A stretch of DNA of 43,059 bases, taken from positions 1 through 43,059 of the forward strand of contig JAITQW010000004.1 in assembly GCA_031288715.1 (NCBI GenBank). Reading direction: 5' to 3'. The notes beneath the pieces are model-generated. The model was given only the letters and a program-made list of their open reading frames with translations. It was not told the origin of the DNA and searched no databases. The position numbers and the translations under genes were made by a program. Positions 15,832-25,144 of the stretch are shown here, piece after piece. Source of the DNA: Lactobacillales bacterium. Its GTDB lineage: Bacteria > Bacillota > Bacilli > Lactobacillales > Streptococcaceae. The first letter of the stretch is position 1; every line of letters begins with the position of its first letter.

Positions 15832-16824
15832 TCATTCTAAATTTTTAAATTCTTTCTGTGAAAAATTAATCCTTACTAACGTTCCAATTCCTATTGTAGA
15901 TTGTATTTCAATCTCATGCCCCAATTCATTTAAAATTTGCTTCACCATGAAAAGTCCAAGTCCACTTGCCTTTTCTTCAATTCGTCCATTATAACCTGTA
16001 TAGCCCTGTTCAAAAATTCTTGGCAAATCTTCCTTTGAAATCCCAATACCGGTGTCTTCAATGACAAGGACAGATTTTTCAAAATAGATATTCACACTTC
16101 CTTGTTTCGTATACTTAATTGCATTAGAAAGCACTTGTTCTAATACAAATGTCAACCATTTTTTGTCGGTAACTACGGTTAACTTTAAGGACGAAACCGT
16201 CACAGCTAGATTTTTTTGAATAAAAAAATAACGGTATTTTTTCAAAATTTCCTTTACTAACAACTCAACATCTATCTTCACCAACTGATAATCCGTTGTA
16301 CTTGTGTTCAGTCGCAAATACTGAAGCATCATATCCAGATATTGCTCTATTTTTAGCAATTCCTCTTTAAAACTTTCAACTTCTAAATTTTCTGTCTGAA
16401 TCATCAGATCCAAAACAGATAGCGGTATTTTCAGTTGATGTGTCCACATTGCATAATAATTTAACATCTCTTGTTCTTTTAATAAATGATTATTCCCAAT
16501 TGTAAAAATCTCTTTCTTTAAACGAAAAACTAACTCTGCATATTTTCGCTCAATTTCATTCGTTTGAGGTAATAAAGTAGTTTCTATATCATAAAAATCC
16601 GCCAATAATTTTTTTCTTTTTCTCCAATGGCTATATATTACTATTGTTACCACCACCACAAAAAAAACTTCAAATACAAGCGTATCCAAAAAAACTTCTA
16701 AAGAAAAATTATGCATAACAACACTATAAAGAAAACATACATTAGAAAAAACAATCGTCCCATAGTACCAACGGTAGTCTTTTAAAAAATTAAAAAAACT
16801 ATTGAGCATCTTTATTGATTTCAC
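15832..16824 (-). CDS. bceS: BceS-type intramembrane-sensing histidine kinase
   Basis: The 330-residue protein has the compact layout of BceS kinases: two membrane helices in the first 65 residues with almost no extracellular loop, then a cytoplasmic kinase. Seen motifs: H-box MWTHQLKIPLSVLDLMI (phosphorylated His near residue 129), N-box VLSNAIKYT, G1 EDTGIGIS, F-box region LPRIFEQGYTG, G2 GLGLFMVKQI. Such kinases do not sense peptide themselves but through BceAB. It overlaps the regulator frame by 26 bases; GTG 16824 or ATG 16809 could be the start and I could not decide, so I give the longer. The kinase seems intact although its regulator gene is frameshifted. Confidence 0.9.
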   Translation of the reverse strand: MKSIKMLNSFFNFLKDYRWYYGTIVFSNVCFLYSVVMHNFSLEVFLDTLVFEVFFVVVVTIVIYSHWRKRKKLLADFYDIETTLLPQTNEIERKYAELVFRLKKEIFTIGNNHLLKEQEMLNYYAMWTHQLKIPLSVLDLMIQTENLEVESFKEELLKIEQYLDMMLQYLRLNTSTTDYQLVKIDVELLVKEILKKYRYFFIQKNLAVTVSSLKLTVVTDKKWLTFVLEQVLSNAIKYTKQGSVNIYFEKSVLVIEDTGIGISKEDLPRIFEQGYTGYNGRIEEKASGLGLFMVKQILNELGHEIEIQSTIGIGTLVRINFSQKEFKNLE

Positions 16825-17498
16825 CTAAAAAAAATCCTTTACCTTTCACAGTATTTAAATATTGTGCCAAGTCAATGTCTAACAATTTTTTTCGCAAACG
16901 ATTAATATTCACCGATAAAATATTACTATCTACAAACTCTTCATTTTCCCATAATTTTTCCATAATTTTTTCCCGACGAACCAGACGATTTTGATTTTCA
17001 AACAAGCATACGAAGAATTCGTAATTCATTTTTTGAAAGTTGGACGGACTCTTCATTAAAACAAACTTTACTTGCTTCAAGATCCAGTTCATATTCTTTG
17101 AATTTCAAACCTTCCTGATTCTTTGAAAACATATAAGTGCGACGCAAAACAGATTGGATCTTAACTACTAATACTTCTAGATCAAAAGGTTTCTCAATAA
17201 AATCATCAGCTCCTAAATTCATTGCCATAATCTTACTCATTTTATCTTCTCGGCTAGATAAAAAAATAATTGGCGTCACAGATAACTTTCTTACTTCCTG
17301 TGTCCAGTGAAATCCATTGAAACATGGCAGGTTAACATCCATTAAAATCAAATTTGGATCCTCTTCTAAAATTTCTGAAGCCACATGATAAAAATTATTG
17401 ACCGATTTTACGATAAATTGCCAATTTTCAAGTGCTTGCGTTAATAATGTCACAATCTTTGGATCATCTTCCACGATAAAAATCTTCCATTTTTCCAT
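16799..17498 (-). pseudogene. bceR: BceR-type response regulator, frameshifted
   Basis: Two frames together encode an OmpR-family regulator of about 232 residues, the size of BceR. Frame one (17498-16998) holds the receiver domain with acidic pocket VEDD, phosphoacceptor Asp54 (LILMDVNLP), and the EKPF lysine, then the start of the DNA-binding domain up to SKNELRILRML and a premature TGA. Frame two resumes at LFENQNRLVRREKIMEKLW and gives the winged helix (VDSNILSVNINRLRKKL) to the stop at 16799. One extra base at about 17001-17006 explains the change. There is no homopolymer, but sequencing error remains possible; if real, DNA binding is lost. Confidence 0.85.
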
Positions 17499-17500
17499 AT

Positions 17501-18253
17501 CTATTCTTTCCTTTGAAATAAGAAATCAAGTAAGTTGAGCGAAAAAACAACCTGATAAAAGTTAAACTTTTCCCATCTACTCGGTGGTAATACGCCATGA
17601 AGAACACTATTACGGTTCACTCCAACATTCCTATTTGTAAATGGTTTACTTCTTAACAAATTTTTCTTAATCGCTTTCAGTAACGCTTCATACTCTATAA
17701 AATCATCTTTAGAAAGTTCCTTCCTTAGCTTTTCTTTAAAATCGTTTACCAATCGATTACTAACCGATATCGTCTTTTCACCATGATAAAAACGAATTTT
17801 ATTTTCTAAATATGAATAGTATAAAGGCAATATTACTCGAAAATTCTCTTCGTTTTTGAGAAAAAGATTTTTCGATTCATCAAGTGTTTCTTTCCACTCA
17901 CTTGGCGCTGCATGGACAATATCAAAAAGCTCCCAACTAATAATAGAAAGCTCCATATCCTTGTCATGAAACTCTATCCTATCATGAAATTCTACTTTTT
18001 CTTGTAAAAATGAAATTGCCTTTTGTTTTCCATCTTCTTGCTGCAAAAGCAGATTTGCTTCGCGAAGATCATTCAAATCTAAAGAAATTGGAAAAATTAA
18101 CCCTACACTTAACAAATTCGTAGCAACTTCCGAAAGTGTCGTATCTCTATATTTTTCTTTTTCCTGAGAAGAAAATTGCTTAACAATATTATCTACTACT
18201 CCTTGAAGTTGATCACTATTTATCGAAGAGATATGACTATTGCTTTCTTCCAT
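17501..18253 (-). CDS. Unknown protein with HEPN-like Rx4H motif, in the bceRS operon
   Basis: A 250-residue protein that I do not recognise. It is mostly helical and lacks a signal peptide or clear membrane helix, apart from a short hydrophobic patch near residue 50 (NLLSVGLIFPISLDL). Near the C-terminus it has NRNSVLHGVLPPSRW followed by a hydrophobic helix. R-N-x3-H within that segment matches the Rx4-6H catalytic motif of HEPN ribonucleases, and many uncharacterised Firmicute proteins end with a similar N-R-x-x-x-L-H-G block. The start ATG 18253 follows GGGAG; it ends two bases before the regulator's ATG, so it must be cotranscribed and may modulate the Bce module. Confidence 0.6.
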   Translation of the reverse strand: MEESNSHISSINSDQLQGVVDNIVKQFSSQEKEKYRDTTLSEVATNLLSVGLIFPISLDLNDLREANLLLQQEDGKQKAISFLQEKVEFHDRIEFHDKDMELSIISWELFDIVHAAPSEWKETLDESKNLFLKNEENFRVILPLYYSYLENKIRFYHGEKTISVSNRLVNDFKEKLRKELSKDDFIEYEALLKAIKKNLLRSKPFTNRNVGVNRNSVLHGVLPPSRWEKFNFYQVVFSLNLLDFLFQRKE

Positions 18254-18359
18254 TTGTTTTCTCCCTTGCAAAATTATTTCTTTAAATTTATTTCATTTTA
18301 TATCACGTGGTAAGAAAAAAGCTAGAATTCAGTTTTTCATAGCTGCAATAATCAATCCA

Positions 18360-19766
18360 CTAGAAAGAGAACAAATCATCTAGAGTAACCAAAGTAAGAA
18401 ATTTATTCTTTTCAGCAATTTTTTGTGCTTCTTTTGAATAATGAATTTTTGAGAAAAAATAATGATAATACGAAGTTTTTCCTAAAATCAATCGATCTTT
18501 TTGTAACAGTTTATTGATTTCTTTTACATGTTTTAACTGACTCTTCCATTTACACTTTCCTAGAAGGATTGAATCATCAAACGCTGAACTTACAACAATG
18601 TCAATATCGTTAGAATCACCCGTCAATTTATCTTTTCCCCACCATTTTTCATATGCGCCTGCCACAAACGGTAATTTTTTATGCTCATTAAGTCGATTCA
18701 AATATTGACGACAAATAATTTCAAAAGCAGGTTCTCCAATAAAGTTAGAAAGATAATTGAATGCACCTTCAGCAATTACCTCTCCTTGCCCACCTTCAAT
18801 CGCTCCTCGATTAGCAAAAACAAAACGATACCAAAATCGAAAAAAATTCTCCACGATCATATACTGTCCATTTTTATTTTTTAGCGAATTAGAACCATAA
18901 GGATAAATACGCTCAACAATTTTTAAATCAATAAGAACCTTCAAATATTTAGATAACACGTTTTTATCAATCTCTGTAAATTGATAAATTTCATTAAGTG
19001 TGACACAACCACTGGCAATCGCATGGATGATTGTATTATATTGTGTAGGTTCACGAAGTTCTTGTTGCAAAAGCATCATGGGCTCATCATACAAATATCC
19101 AGAAATATCGAAGAATAATTCTTTCATATTTTCCTTAAAAGACAAATTTTTATCAATTCTCTCCAAATAATAAGGCGTCCCACCAATACAGCTATAGTAG
19201 GCAATCTTTTCTTTGTTTGTAGCATTTTTAATAAATTTCGCTGAATCATAATAATCCATAGGTAAAATTTTCATCTGCGTAGTTCTTCTACCAAACAATG
19301 GACTTTTTGAACCTAAGATCTCATTTTCCATGAATCCAACATGTGAACCGCAAAGAATGATAAAAAGATTTGTTGCTTTCAATTCATGATCAATCACATG
19401 CTGAAACATTGAATTTAAACTTTTATTTGCAAGTGCTGCATAAGGATATTCATCCATTACAATAACTATTCTTTCATTTTTCGCAGCTTGTGCAATCCAA
19501 CTAAAAGCGTCAGACCAACTTTTAAAAGAAGGCATGGAAGTTGGAAATGTAAAAAATTCCTGAATTTTCGCAGAAAAATTAGTCAAATTTAAATAATCAT
19601 TAGCCTCTTCCGCAGAAAAAAGAAAACTTCGCTTATCTTTCACAAACTCTCGAATTAATGTTGTTTTTCCAATACGCCTGCGTCCATAAATAATCGCTAA
19701 CTGAAATCCAGATTTTGCATAATACTTTTCTAAATTAGCTAACTCTTTTTCTCGACCTAAAAACAT
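18360..19766 (-). CDS. Archaeal-type ATPase with DUF234-like nuclease domain
   Basis: 468 residues of the ATPase_2 plus DUF234 architecture. N-terminal P-loop GRRRIGKTT (Walker A, about residues 28-36), Walker B IVIVMDEYPY (near 105), sensor region FIILCGSHVGFM, the family's SPLFGRRTTQMKILPM, then a winged-helix stretch (YNTIIHAIASGCVTLNEIYQ). The C-terminal part has a PD-(D/E)XK-like core, DSNDIDIVV ... LLGKCKWKSQ, near residue 385. Cellular role is unknown; such genes are often accessory. The ATG follows GAGGAGGGAAGTTT. It is flanked by the unknown HEPN-like gene and by a long hairpin that isolates it from tpiA. Confidence 0.85.
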   Translation of the reverse strand: MFLGREKELANLEKYYAKSGFQLAIIYGRRRIGKTTLIREFVKDKRSFLFSAEEANDYLNLTNFSAKIQEFFTFPTSMPSFKSWSDAFSWIAQAAKNERIVIVMDEYPYAALANKSLNSMFQHVIDHELKATNLFIILCGSHVGFMENEILGSKSPLFGRRTTQMKILPMDYYDSAKFIKNATNKEKIAYYSCIGGTPYYLERIDKNLSFKENMKELFFDISGYLYDEPMMLLQQELREPTQYNTIIHAIASGCVTLNEIYQFTEIDKNVLSKYLKVLIDLKIVERIYPYGSNSLKNKNGQYMIVENFFRFWYRFVFANRGAIEGGQGEVIAEGAFNYLSNFIGEPAFEIICRQYLNRLNEHKKLPFVAGAYEKWWGKDKLTGDSNDIDIVVSSAFDDSILLGKCKWKSQLKHVKEINKLLQKDRLILGKTSYYHYFFSKIHYSKEAQKIAEKNKFLTLVTLDDLFSF

Positions 19767-19803
19767 AAACTTCCCTCCTCATTCGATACTTAGATTATAA
19801 AAC

Positions 19804-19864
19804 AAGAAAAGTAAACATTCTACTCTAAAGTATAATACTTTAAAGTAGAATGTTTACTTTTCTT
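19804..19864. terminator. Very long hairpin downstream of tpiA
   Basis: Arms 19804-19824 and 19844-19864 are 21-bp perfect complements (aagaaaagtaaacattctac... ), then one mismatch and seven more pairs around a 3-base loop: a 29-position stem. T-rich flanks occur on both strands (ttttctt). It probably ends the glycolytic transcript, but it is much longer than an ordinary terminator stem. Confidence 0.7.
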
Positions 19865-19892
19865 ATCAATTTTTTTGAATAAATATGCTGTG

Positions 19893-20651
19893 CTATCTCG
19901 CAAAATCAAGCAATGCCAAGAAAGAATCTACTTTCAAACTTGCACCACCCACTAATGCCCCGTCTATATTTTCTTTTGACATGTACTCAGCAATATTTTC
20001 TGGTTTCACAGAACCGCCATATTGAATGCGAACTTTCTCAGCTATGTCTTTTCCATATAGCTTCTCAACGGTTGAGCGAACCACTCCGCAAGTAGTATCT
20101 GCAATCTTGGCAGTAGCTGATTTACCAGTTCCAATTGCCCAAATCGGCTCATAAGCAATAATTAAGTTTGCTACCTGTCCAGAAGTCAAATCCTTCAACG
20201 CAGCAGTGATTTGACCTTCTACCCACTCTGCCGTTTTTCCTGCTTCAAATGTTTCTATAGTTTCTCCACAACAAATAATGGGAGTCAAGTCATTTTTAAT
20301 AATTGCTTTAGCTTTTTTATTAATCTCTTGATCTGTTTCATGGAAATACTCTCTGCGTTCGGAATGCCCAATAATGACATACTCTACATCTAAGTCTACA
20401 ATAGCGTAAGGAGAATTTTCACCTGTGAAAGCTCCTTCATTTTCCCAATAAGAGTTCTGTGCAGACAATTTTAAATCTGTGCCTTTACGTGCATCTGCAA
20501 GCGACGCTAAAAACAGCGCAGGTGAGCCAATCACCGTATCTATTTTTGAATTTGCAGGAATCTTATCTTTTACTTCCTGAACAAAAGAGACTGCTTTTTT
20601 TAATGTTAAATTCATTTTCCAGTTTCCAGCAATAATTGGTTTTCTTGCCAT
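19893..20651 (-). CDS. tpiA: Triosephosphate isomerase
   Basis: Interconverts dihydroxyacetone phosphate and glyceraldehyde 3-phosphate in glycolysis. The 252-residue product has N-terminal AGNWKMN (Lys12-type phosphate contact), catalytic His in [10 protein letters not shown], catalytic Glu in [11 protein letters not shown] with the adjoining flexible loop 6, and [12 protein letters not shown] and [10 protein letters not shown] near the end. Start at ATG 20651 ([14 protein letters not shown]), the family's usual N-terminus, with a weak AAGAGTG site; the in-frame extension to 20681 overlaps the preceding gene. It follows the VanY-type gene by 22 bases and pgk before that, so it is likely still part of a gapA/pgk/tpiA transcript. 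Confidence 0.97.
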   Translation of the reverse strand: MARKPIIAGNWKMNLTLKKAVSFVQEVKDKIPANSKIDTVIGSPALFLASLADARKGTDLKLSAQNSYWENEGAFTGENSPYAIVDLDVEYVIIGHSERREYFHETDQEINKKAKAIIKNDLTPIICCGETIETFEAGKTAEWVEGQITAALKDLTSGQVANLIIAYEPIWAIGTGKSATAKIADTTCGVVRSTVEKLYGKDIAEKVRIQYGGSVKPENIAEYMSKENIDGALVGGASLKVDSFLALLDFAR

Positions 20652-20673
20652 TTTATTCACTCTTTTCTTTTTA

Positions 20674-21510
20674 CTATTCAATCATCTCTTTATAATGTCC
20701 ATCGACAATATATTCATCGATTGTTATACCTAATTCATGAATTTTAGTTGCATGTTTTTTGCCAACATACCGCCAATGCCATATTTCAGGATTAACCCTA
20801 GTGTATTTAATAGTTTCTTCTGTATATCTACGAATAAATCCATGAAAATACGCATTAGCTTCTAACCATTCATAGAAATTCCATTTTACTATTGTGTGAG
20901 GCAAGTCGACCGCCAATCCGGTATGATGATCGCTTCGACCAGCATAAGGAACACTTTGGTCCACTTTTTTCAAGGCTTCTTCCCTCAAAAATTCCTGCAT
21001 TTCAGGATCAACTGTACTTAAAAATTTTTCGCTATCTCCAGCAAATTTTTTTTCTAATTCAATTAATTCCGGACTTTTTTTCAAACCAAAATATTTAATT
21101 AATCTCTCTTGCTCGGTCGGCTTTCTTGCCATATTTTTTTGAATCATCTTAAGGGGATCTTTTTCATCCTCTTTTTCTAAATAAGTTTCAAGTAATTTAA
21201 GAAAATAACGATCATGTCTTAGCTGTTCCAATTGCTCTATTGATCGATAACCAGAAGAAATTTTGCACGCTTGCCTAAATTCAGGATTGAAATCTTCTGC
21301 CGCTTTAAAAAGTTCTTTAATACCATCTATCATCAACTTATGAAGTAAAACAGGTTTTCCTTGATTGTCATATTCAACCAAATTATCAGAATCAATTTCT
21401 GGCAAGCTAAATGAGTAATTACAAGCCACTAATAATGGATCTTTGCGACCTGCCTCTTCATATTTTTCTTGATCAAACGGTACTGAGCTTTTTTCAGATA
21501 ATTTATCCAT
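20674..21510 (-). CDS. VanY/VanXY-type M15B D,D-peptidase, without signal peptide
   Basis: Zinc peptidases of family M15B remove terminal D-Ala from cell-wall precursors. The 278-residue product carries both zinc motifs, [12 protein letters not shown] (SxHxxGxAxD) and [10 protein letters not shown] (ExWHxR), plus [14 protein letters not shown], which is the substrate-side Gly-Tyr-Arg block. ATG 21510 is preceded by GGAGG with good spacing. No signal peptide or membrane anchor is present, so it should be cytoplasmic, like VanXY and unlike VanY. It contains an insertion of about 70 residues between the GYRS block and SDHH. It is unusual in being wedged between pgk and tpiA. A decayed, secreted paralogue lies at 25145-26170. 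Confidence 0.88.
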   Translation of the reverse strand: MDKLSEKSSVPFDQEKYEEAGRKDPLLVACNYSFSLPEIDSDNLVEYDNQGKPVLLHKLMIDGIKELFKAAEDFNPEFRQACKISSGYRSIEQLEQLRHDRYFLKLLETYLEKEDEKDPLKMIQKNMARKPTEQERLIKYFGLKKSPELIELEKKFAGDSEKFLSTVDPEMQEFLREEALKKVDQSVPYAGRSDHHTGLAVDLPHTIVKWNFYEWLEANAYFHGFIRRYTEETIKYTRVNPEIWHWRYVGKKHATKIHELGITIDEYIVDGHYKEMIE

Positions 21511-21615
21511 AAAGCATCCCTCCATATCGATACAAATTGATCAGCAAGAATGATACGTACAAAGTCATAATTATTTTATTGTTTTGATTAAATTAATTAT
21601 AATCTAAATCCAGAT

Positions 21616-22812
21616 TTATTTCTCTGTTAAAGCCTGCAAGCCAGGTAAAGTTTTTCCTTCTAAAAGTTCCATCGAAGCTCCACCACCAGTAGAAATCCAA
21701 GAAAATTTATCCGCACGGCCTAAATTAATCGCTGCAGCTGCGGAATCTCCACCACCAATGATTGACTTCACTTCTGGCTGTGCAATAATTGCATCCATTA
21801 CACCGATCGTTCCTGCTTGGAAATCTGGATTCTCAAAAACTCCCATCGGACCATTCCACACCACCGTTTTTGCACCCTTAATCTCTCCAGCAAATTTAGA
21901 AATTGATTTGGGTCCAATATCAAGGCCTAAAAATCCTTTATCGACTGCTTCAGTCTGCGTATCTTTCATTTCTGTGTACTCCGCAAAGGAATTTGCTTCT
22001 TTCGAATCAATTGGCAATATTAATTTACTTCCTGCTTTTTCCAACAAATCTTTCGCTATTTTCAATTTATCTTCTTCTACAAGGGAATCTCCGATCTCGA
22101 TTCCTTGTGCTTTGTAGAATGTATAAGTCATTCCACCACCAATAATGACTTTATCCGCTTTTTTCAATAAATTCTCAATCACACCAATTTTGTCACTTAC
22201 TTTAGATCCGCCAAGAATCGCCACAAAAGGACGCACAGGCTTATCTACAGCCTCTTGAATATAATTAATTTCATTTTCTAATAAAAATCCAGCTGCAGCT
22301 TTTGAAACGTTAGCCGAAATTCCAACATTTGATGCATGCGCACGATGAGCTGTACCAAAAGCATCGTTCACAAAAATATCGTCCCCAAGTGATGCCCAAT
22401 ATTTCCCAAGTTCAGGATCATTCTTAGATTCTTTCTTGCCATTAACATCTTCAAAACGAGTGTTTTCAACCAACAAAACATCTCCATCGTTTAGAGAATG
22501 AATAGCTGCCTCTAACTTCACTCCACGAGTTTCAGGAACAAAAACAACTTCTTTATCTAATTTTCTAGATAGATTTTTCGCGACAGGTGCTAATGATTTA
22601 CCAGCTTTATCTGCTTCTTCTTTTACACGCCCAAGGTGAGAGAAGAGAATTGCACGCCCTCCTTGTTCTGAAATGTATTTAATCGTAGGAAGCGCTGCTG
22701 TAATCCGATTATCATTCGTAATCACGCCATCTTGCAACGGAACATTAAAGTCCACTCGCACCAATACTTTTTTTCCTTTTAAATCTAAGTCTTTCACTGT
22801 TAATTTAGCCAT
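21616..22812 (-). CDS. pgk: Phosphoglycerate kinase
   Basis: Transfers phosphate from 1,3-bisphosphoglycerate to ADP. The 398-residue product has [16 protein letters not shown], the substrate-binding [35 protein letters not shown], the nucleotide-side [12 protein letters not shown], and C-terminal [15 protein letters not shown] and [13 protein letters not shown], all as expected. ATG 22812 ([16 protein letters not shown]) fits the family; a longer frame to 22845 adds non-homologous residues over the ribosome site AAAGGAG. It is 250-290 bases after gapA, with a terminator hairpin between, and 100 bases before the VanY-type gene. Confidence 0.97.
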   Translation of the reverse strand: MAKLTVKDLDLKGKKVLVRVDFNVPLQDGVITNDNRITAALPTIKYISEQGGRAILFSHLGRVKEEADKAGKSLAPVAKNLSRKLDKEVVFVPETRGVKLEAAIHSLNDGDVLLVENTRFEDVNGKKESKNDPELGKYWASLGDDIFVNDAFGTAHRAHASNVGISANVSKAAAGFLLENEINYIQEAVDKPVRPFVAILGGSKVSDKIGVIENLLKKADKVIIGGGMTYTFYKAQGIEIGDSLVEEDKLKIAKDLLEKAGSKLILPIDSKEANSFAEYTEMKDTQTEAVDKGFLGLDIGPKSISKFAGEIKGAKTVVWNGPMGVFENPDFQAGTIGVMDAIIAQPEVKSIIGGGDSAAAAINLGRADKFSWISTGGGASMELLEGKTLPGLQALTEK

Positions 22813-23029
22813 TCTTCCCAAAACTCCTTTTTTCTCCAATAACAAAAATATAATTAATTCTTGTGATTTTTACCCACTTATAATCTGATCAAAATTTTAA
22901 CCTGAAAACCTTATCAATAAATTCCAGCCATCTCTCTTTCTCAAAAAAGCAATTAATCCACTCTGCATCGTTGGATCTACCACCAATTAAATTTCCCTTT
23001 TGTAAAAACAAACTTTCTACACTCTTCTT

Positions 23030-23069
23030 CAAGAAAACAGGCACCTCTCAATACGACTCGAAAGGTGCC
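23030..23069 (-). terminator. Terminator or attenuator downstream of gapA
   Basis: On the minus strand ggcacct (23069-23063) pairs with aggtgcc (23046-23040), followed by tgttttctt. It lies about 30 bases after the gapA stop and would let gapA be expressed above pgk-tpiA. The remaining sequence to pgk (22846-23030) shows no gene. Confidence 0.75.
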
Positions 23070-23099
23070 ACCAAGCTGCCATAACCAACAAAATTTTAA

Positions 23100-24110
23100 T
23101 TATTTAATTAGCCCTGCAAAATAAGAAAGTGTACGCACCAACTGAGCAGTGTAGGACATTTCATTATCATACCAAGAAACTGTCTTAATCAATTGTGAAT
23201 CGTTATCACCGTTAATGATTTCTGTCTGTGTAGCGTCAAATAATGAACCATAGACCATTCCAACAATATCAGAAGAAACAATTTCATCCTCTGTATACCC
23301 ATAAGATTCAGTAGAATCTGCTTTCATTACTGCGTTCACTTCATCAACAGTAACTTGTTTTCCTAAAATACACACTAATTCTGTCAACGAACCCACTGGC
23401 ACTGGCACGCGTTGCGCATGTCCAGAAAGCTTGCCTTTCAACTCAGGAATCACTAAACCAATTGCTTTTGCTGCTCCTGTTGAGTTTGGAACGATATTAG
23501 CTGCAGCTGCACGTGCACGACGCAAATCTCCACCACGATGAGGACCATCTAAAATCATTTGATCTCCTGTATATGCATGAATTGTTGTCATTGTTCCAGC
23601 TTTAATTCCAAAATGTTTGTTTAAAGAATCTGCCATTGGAGCTAAACAGTTTGTTGTACAAGAGCCTGCAGAAATAACTGTTTCTGTACCATCCAATGTT
23701 TTATGATTAGTATTAAAAACAATTGTTTTCACATCATTTCCACCAGGAGCTGTAATCACAACTCTTTTTGCTCCACCTTTAATGTGCAATTCTGCCTTTT
23801 CTTTTTTTGCAAAAAATCCCGTTGCTTCTAAAACAACGTCCACACCATACTTATTCCAGCCAATATTTTCAGGATTTGGCTCTTTTGAAACAGCCACCTT
23901 TTTGCCATTCACAACAAAGCCATCTGCTTCCACGGTAACTGTACCGTTGAAACGTCCCTGAGTAGAATCGTACTTCAACAAATGCGCTAACATACGAGAG
24001 TCAGTTAAGTCATTAATCGCAACCACTTCCACTCCTGCAACATCCTGAATACGACGAAAAGCTAAACGTCCAATACGCCCAAAACCATTAATTCCTACTT
24101 TTACTGTCAT
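23100..24110 (-). CDS. gapA: Glyceraldehyde-3-phosphate dehydrogenase, type I
   Basis: NAD-dependent oxidation of glyceraldehyde 3-phosphate. 336 residues with Rossmann start [16 protein letters not shown], catalytic [12 protein letters not shown] (Cys about 153), [23 protein letters not shown] with substrate-binding residues, [20 protein letters not shown], and [16 protein letters not shown] near the end. ATG follows AGGGGGAAGTTTCAA. In relatives gapA follows cggR, which encodes its repressor; here cggR is a pseudogene directly upstream, so gapA has probably lost sugar-phosphate-controlled repression. Confidence 0.98.
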   Translation of the reverse strand: MTVKVGINGFGRIGRLAFRRIQDVAGVEVVAINDLTDSRMLAHLLKYDSTQGRFNGTVTVEADGFVVNGKKVAVSKEPNPENIGWNKYGVDVVLEATGFFAKKEKAELHIKGGAKRVVITAPGGNDVKTIVFNTNHKTLDGTETVISAGSCTTNCLAPMADSLNKHFGIKAGTMTTIHAYTGDQMILDGPHRGGDLRRARAAAANIVPNSTGAAKAIGLVIPELKGKLSGHAQRVPVPVGSLTELVCILGKQVTVDEVNAVMKADSTESYGYTEDEIVSSDIVGMVYGSLFDATQTEIINGDNDSQLIKTVSWYDNEMSYTAQLVRTLSYFAGLIK

Positions 24111-24200
24111 TTGAAACTTCCCCCTTCATTTATTGACAAATTAAAAATCTGTTAATTGCCTAACTTCAGGCTCAAGCTAAATATATCCAAATTTACATTG

Positions 24201-24832
24201 TCACACTTCAATGCACTTCACAATTTCACAAGCAACTATCTCATCCGTGATTAATCAAGCTTGCTTTGGTGCACTATTCATGTATACATGAATAGCTTGT
24301 GCTTTGTTTTTAACACCTGCTACCGCTAAAATGATTGGAATAGATGCCAACTGGCTCAATTGTAGCCCAATTCTAGACACTTTGTAAACTACTAAAACAT
24401 CTTTATCAAAAATTTTCTGCAACTGCCCCTAGCTGACGCAATTTTACTATTTTATCTTCGCTCATTTTTCGTCTATCCGCCATATAAAGTGCTCAATCAA
24501 TACTATGAATCACGCAATTTGACTTGTTAATCAGCTGAAATACTTCTTGAATAGCAAGTTCTTCCACATGAAGGGAGTCCATCACTTGCTCTAAATTCTG
24601 AAAAGCAAATGTTCCTTTCGAAGTTAAGATCATTCCAGGTTTAGATATGCAAATCAAATGCAATTCCTTCAACGCATCTGTTTGCGAATGTAATACACGC
24701 TCCGTTAATCATAAGAATCCTTCTTCCTACAGGCTATATCCAATAAATATTTCGAAGGATAAAAAAACATTGCTTTAAGGCAGTCAATAAATCAGGAGTA
24801 ACCGTTTTTTAAACAGATAGATCAATTTGCAT
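24201..24832 (-). pseudogene. cggR: cggR pseudogene (central glycolytic regulator)
   Basis: CggR is a SorC/DeoR-family repressor sensing fructose-1,6-bisphosphate. The remnant begins at ATG 24832 after GGAAGGAG and reads, across several frames and stops, KTVTPDLLTALKQC, FFILRNIY, PVGRRIL, ERVLHSQTDALKELHLI, GMILTSKGTFAFQNLEQVMD, then ADRRKMSEDKIVKLRQLGAV, and near the end SRIGLQLSQLASIPIILAVA, KNKAQAIHVYMNSAPKQA, stop, LITDE. These match CggR blocks in order, as I recall the family. About 630 bases remain of roughly 1,030, with a large piece of the sugar-binding domain missing. No function can remain. Confidence 0.85.
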
Positions 24833-24980
24833 ATTCCGCACTCCTTCCAAAATGGATTGAAAATAGCCCCCTTACCTGGACAACGCTTAAAGTTTTGATT
24901 AACTGAGTTTTGGTGGGTAGAGACGATTTTGAACTACAATTTATAGTACCATAAAGCAATCATGCATTTGACATAATAAA

Positions 24981-25032
24981 TAAAAAACTGGTATGTAGTA
25001 AATAATTCACATTACTTACCACATACCAGTTT
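24981..25032 (-). terminator. Terminator of the decayed VanY-type gene
   Basis: aaactggtatgt (24985-24996) pairs with acataccagttt (25021-25032), with an inner agtaa/ttact pair and a T-run on the minus strand. Confidence 0.75.
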
Positions 25033-25144
25033 AGCTGTCTTTTTTAAGCGTTCACAAGGTGTTTGAGTTAACAAGCACAATCTCATACTCTAACATCAGT
25101 AAAAAGGGGGAAGCGCAAAAGATCTACTATTATTCAAGTTAAGC

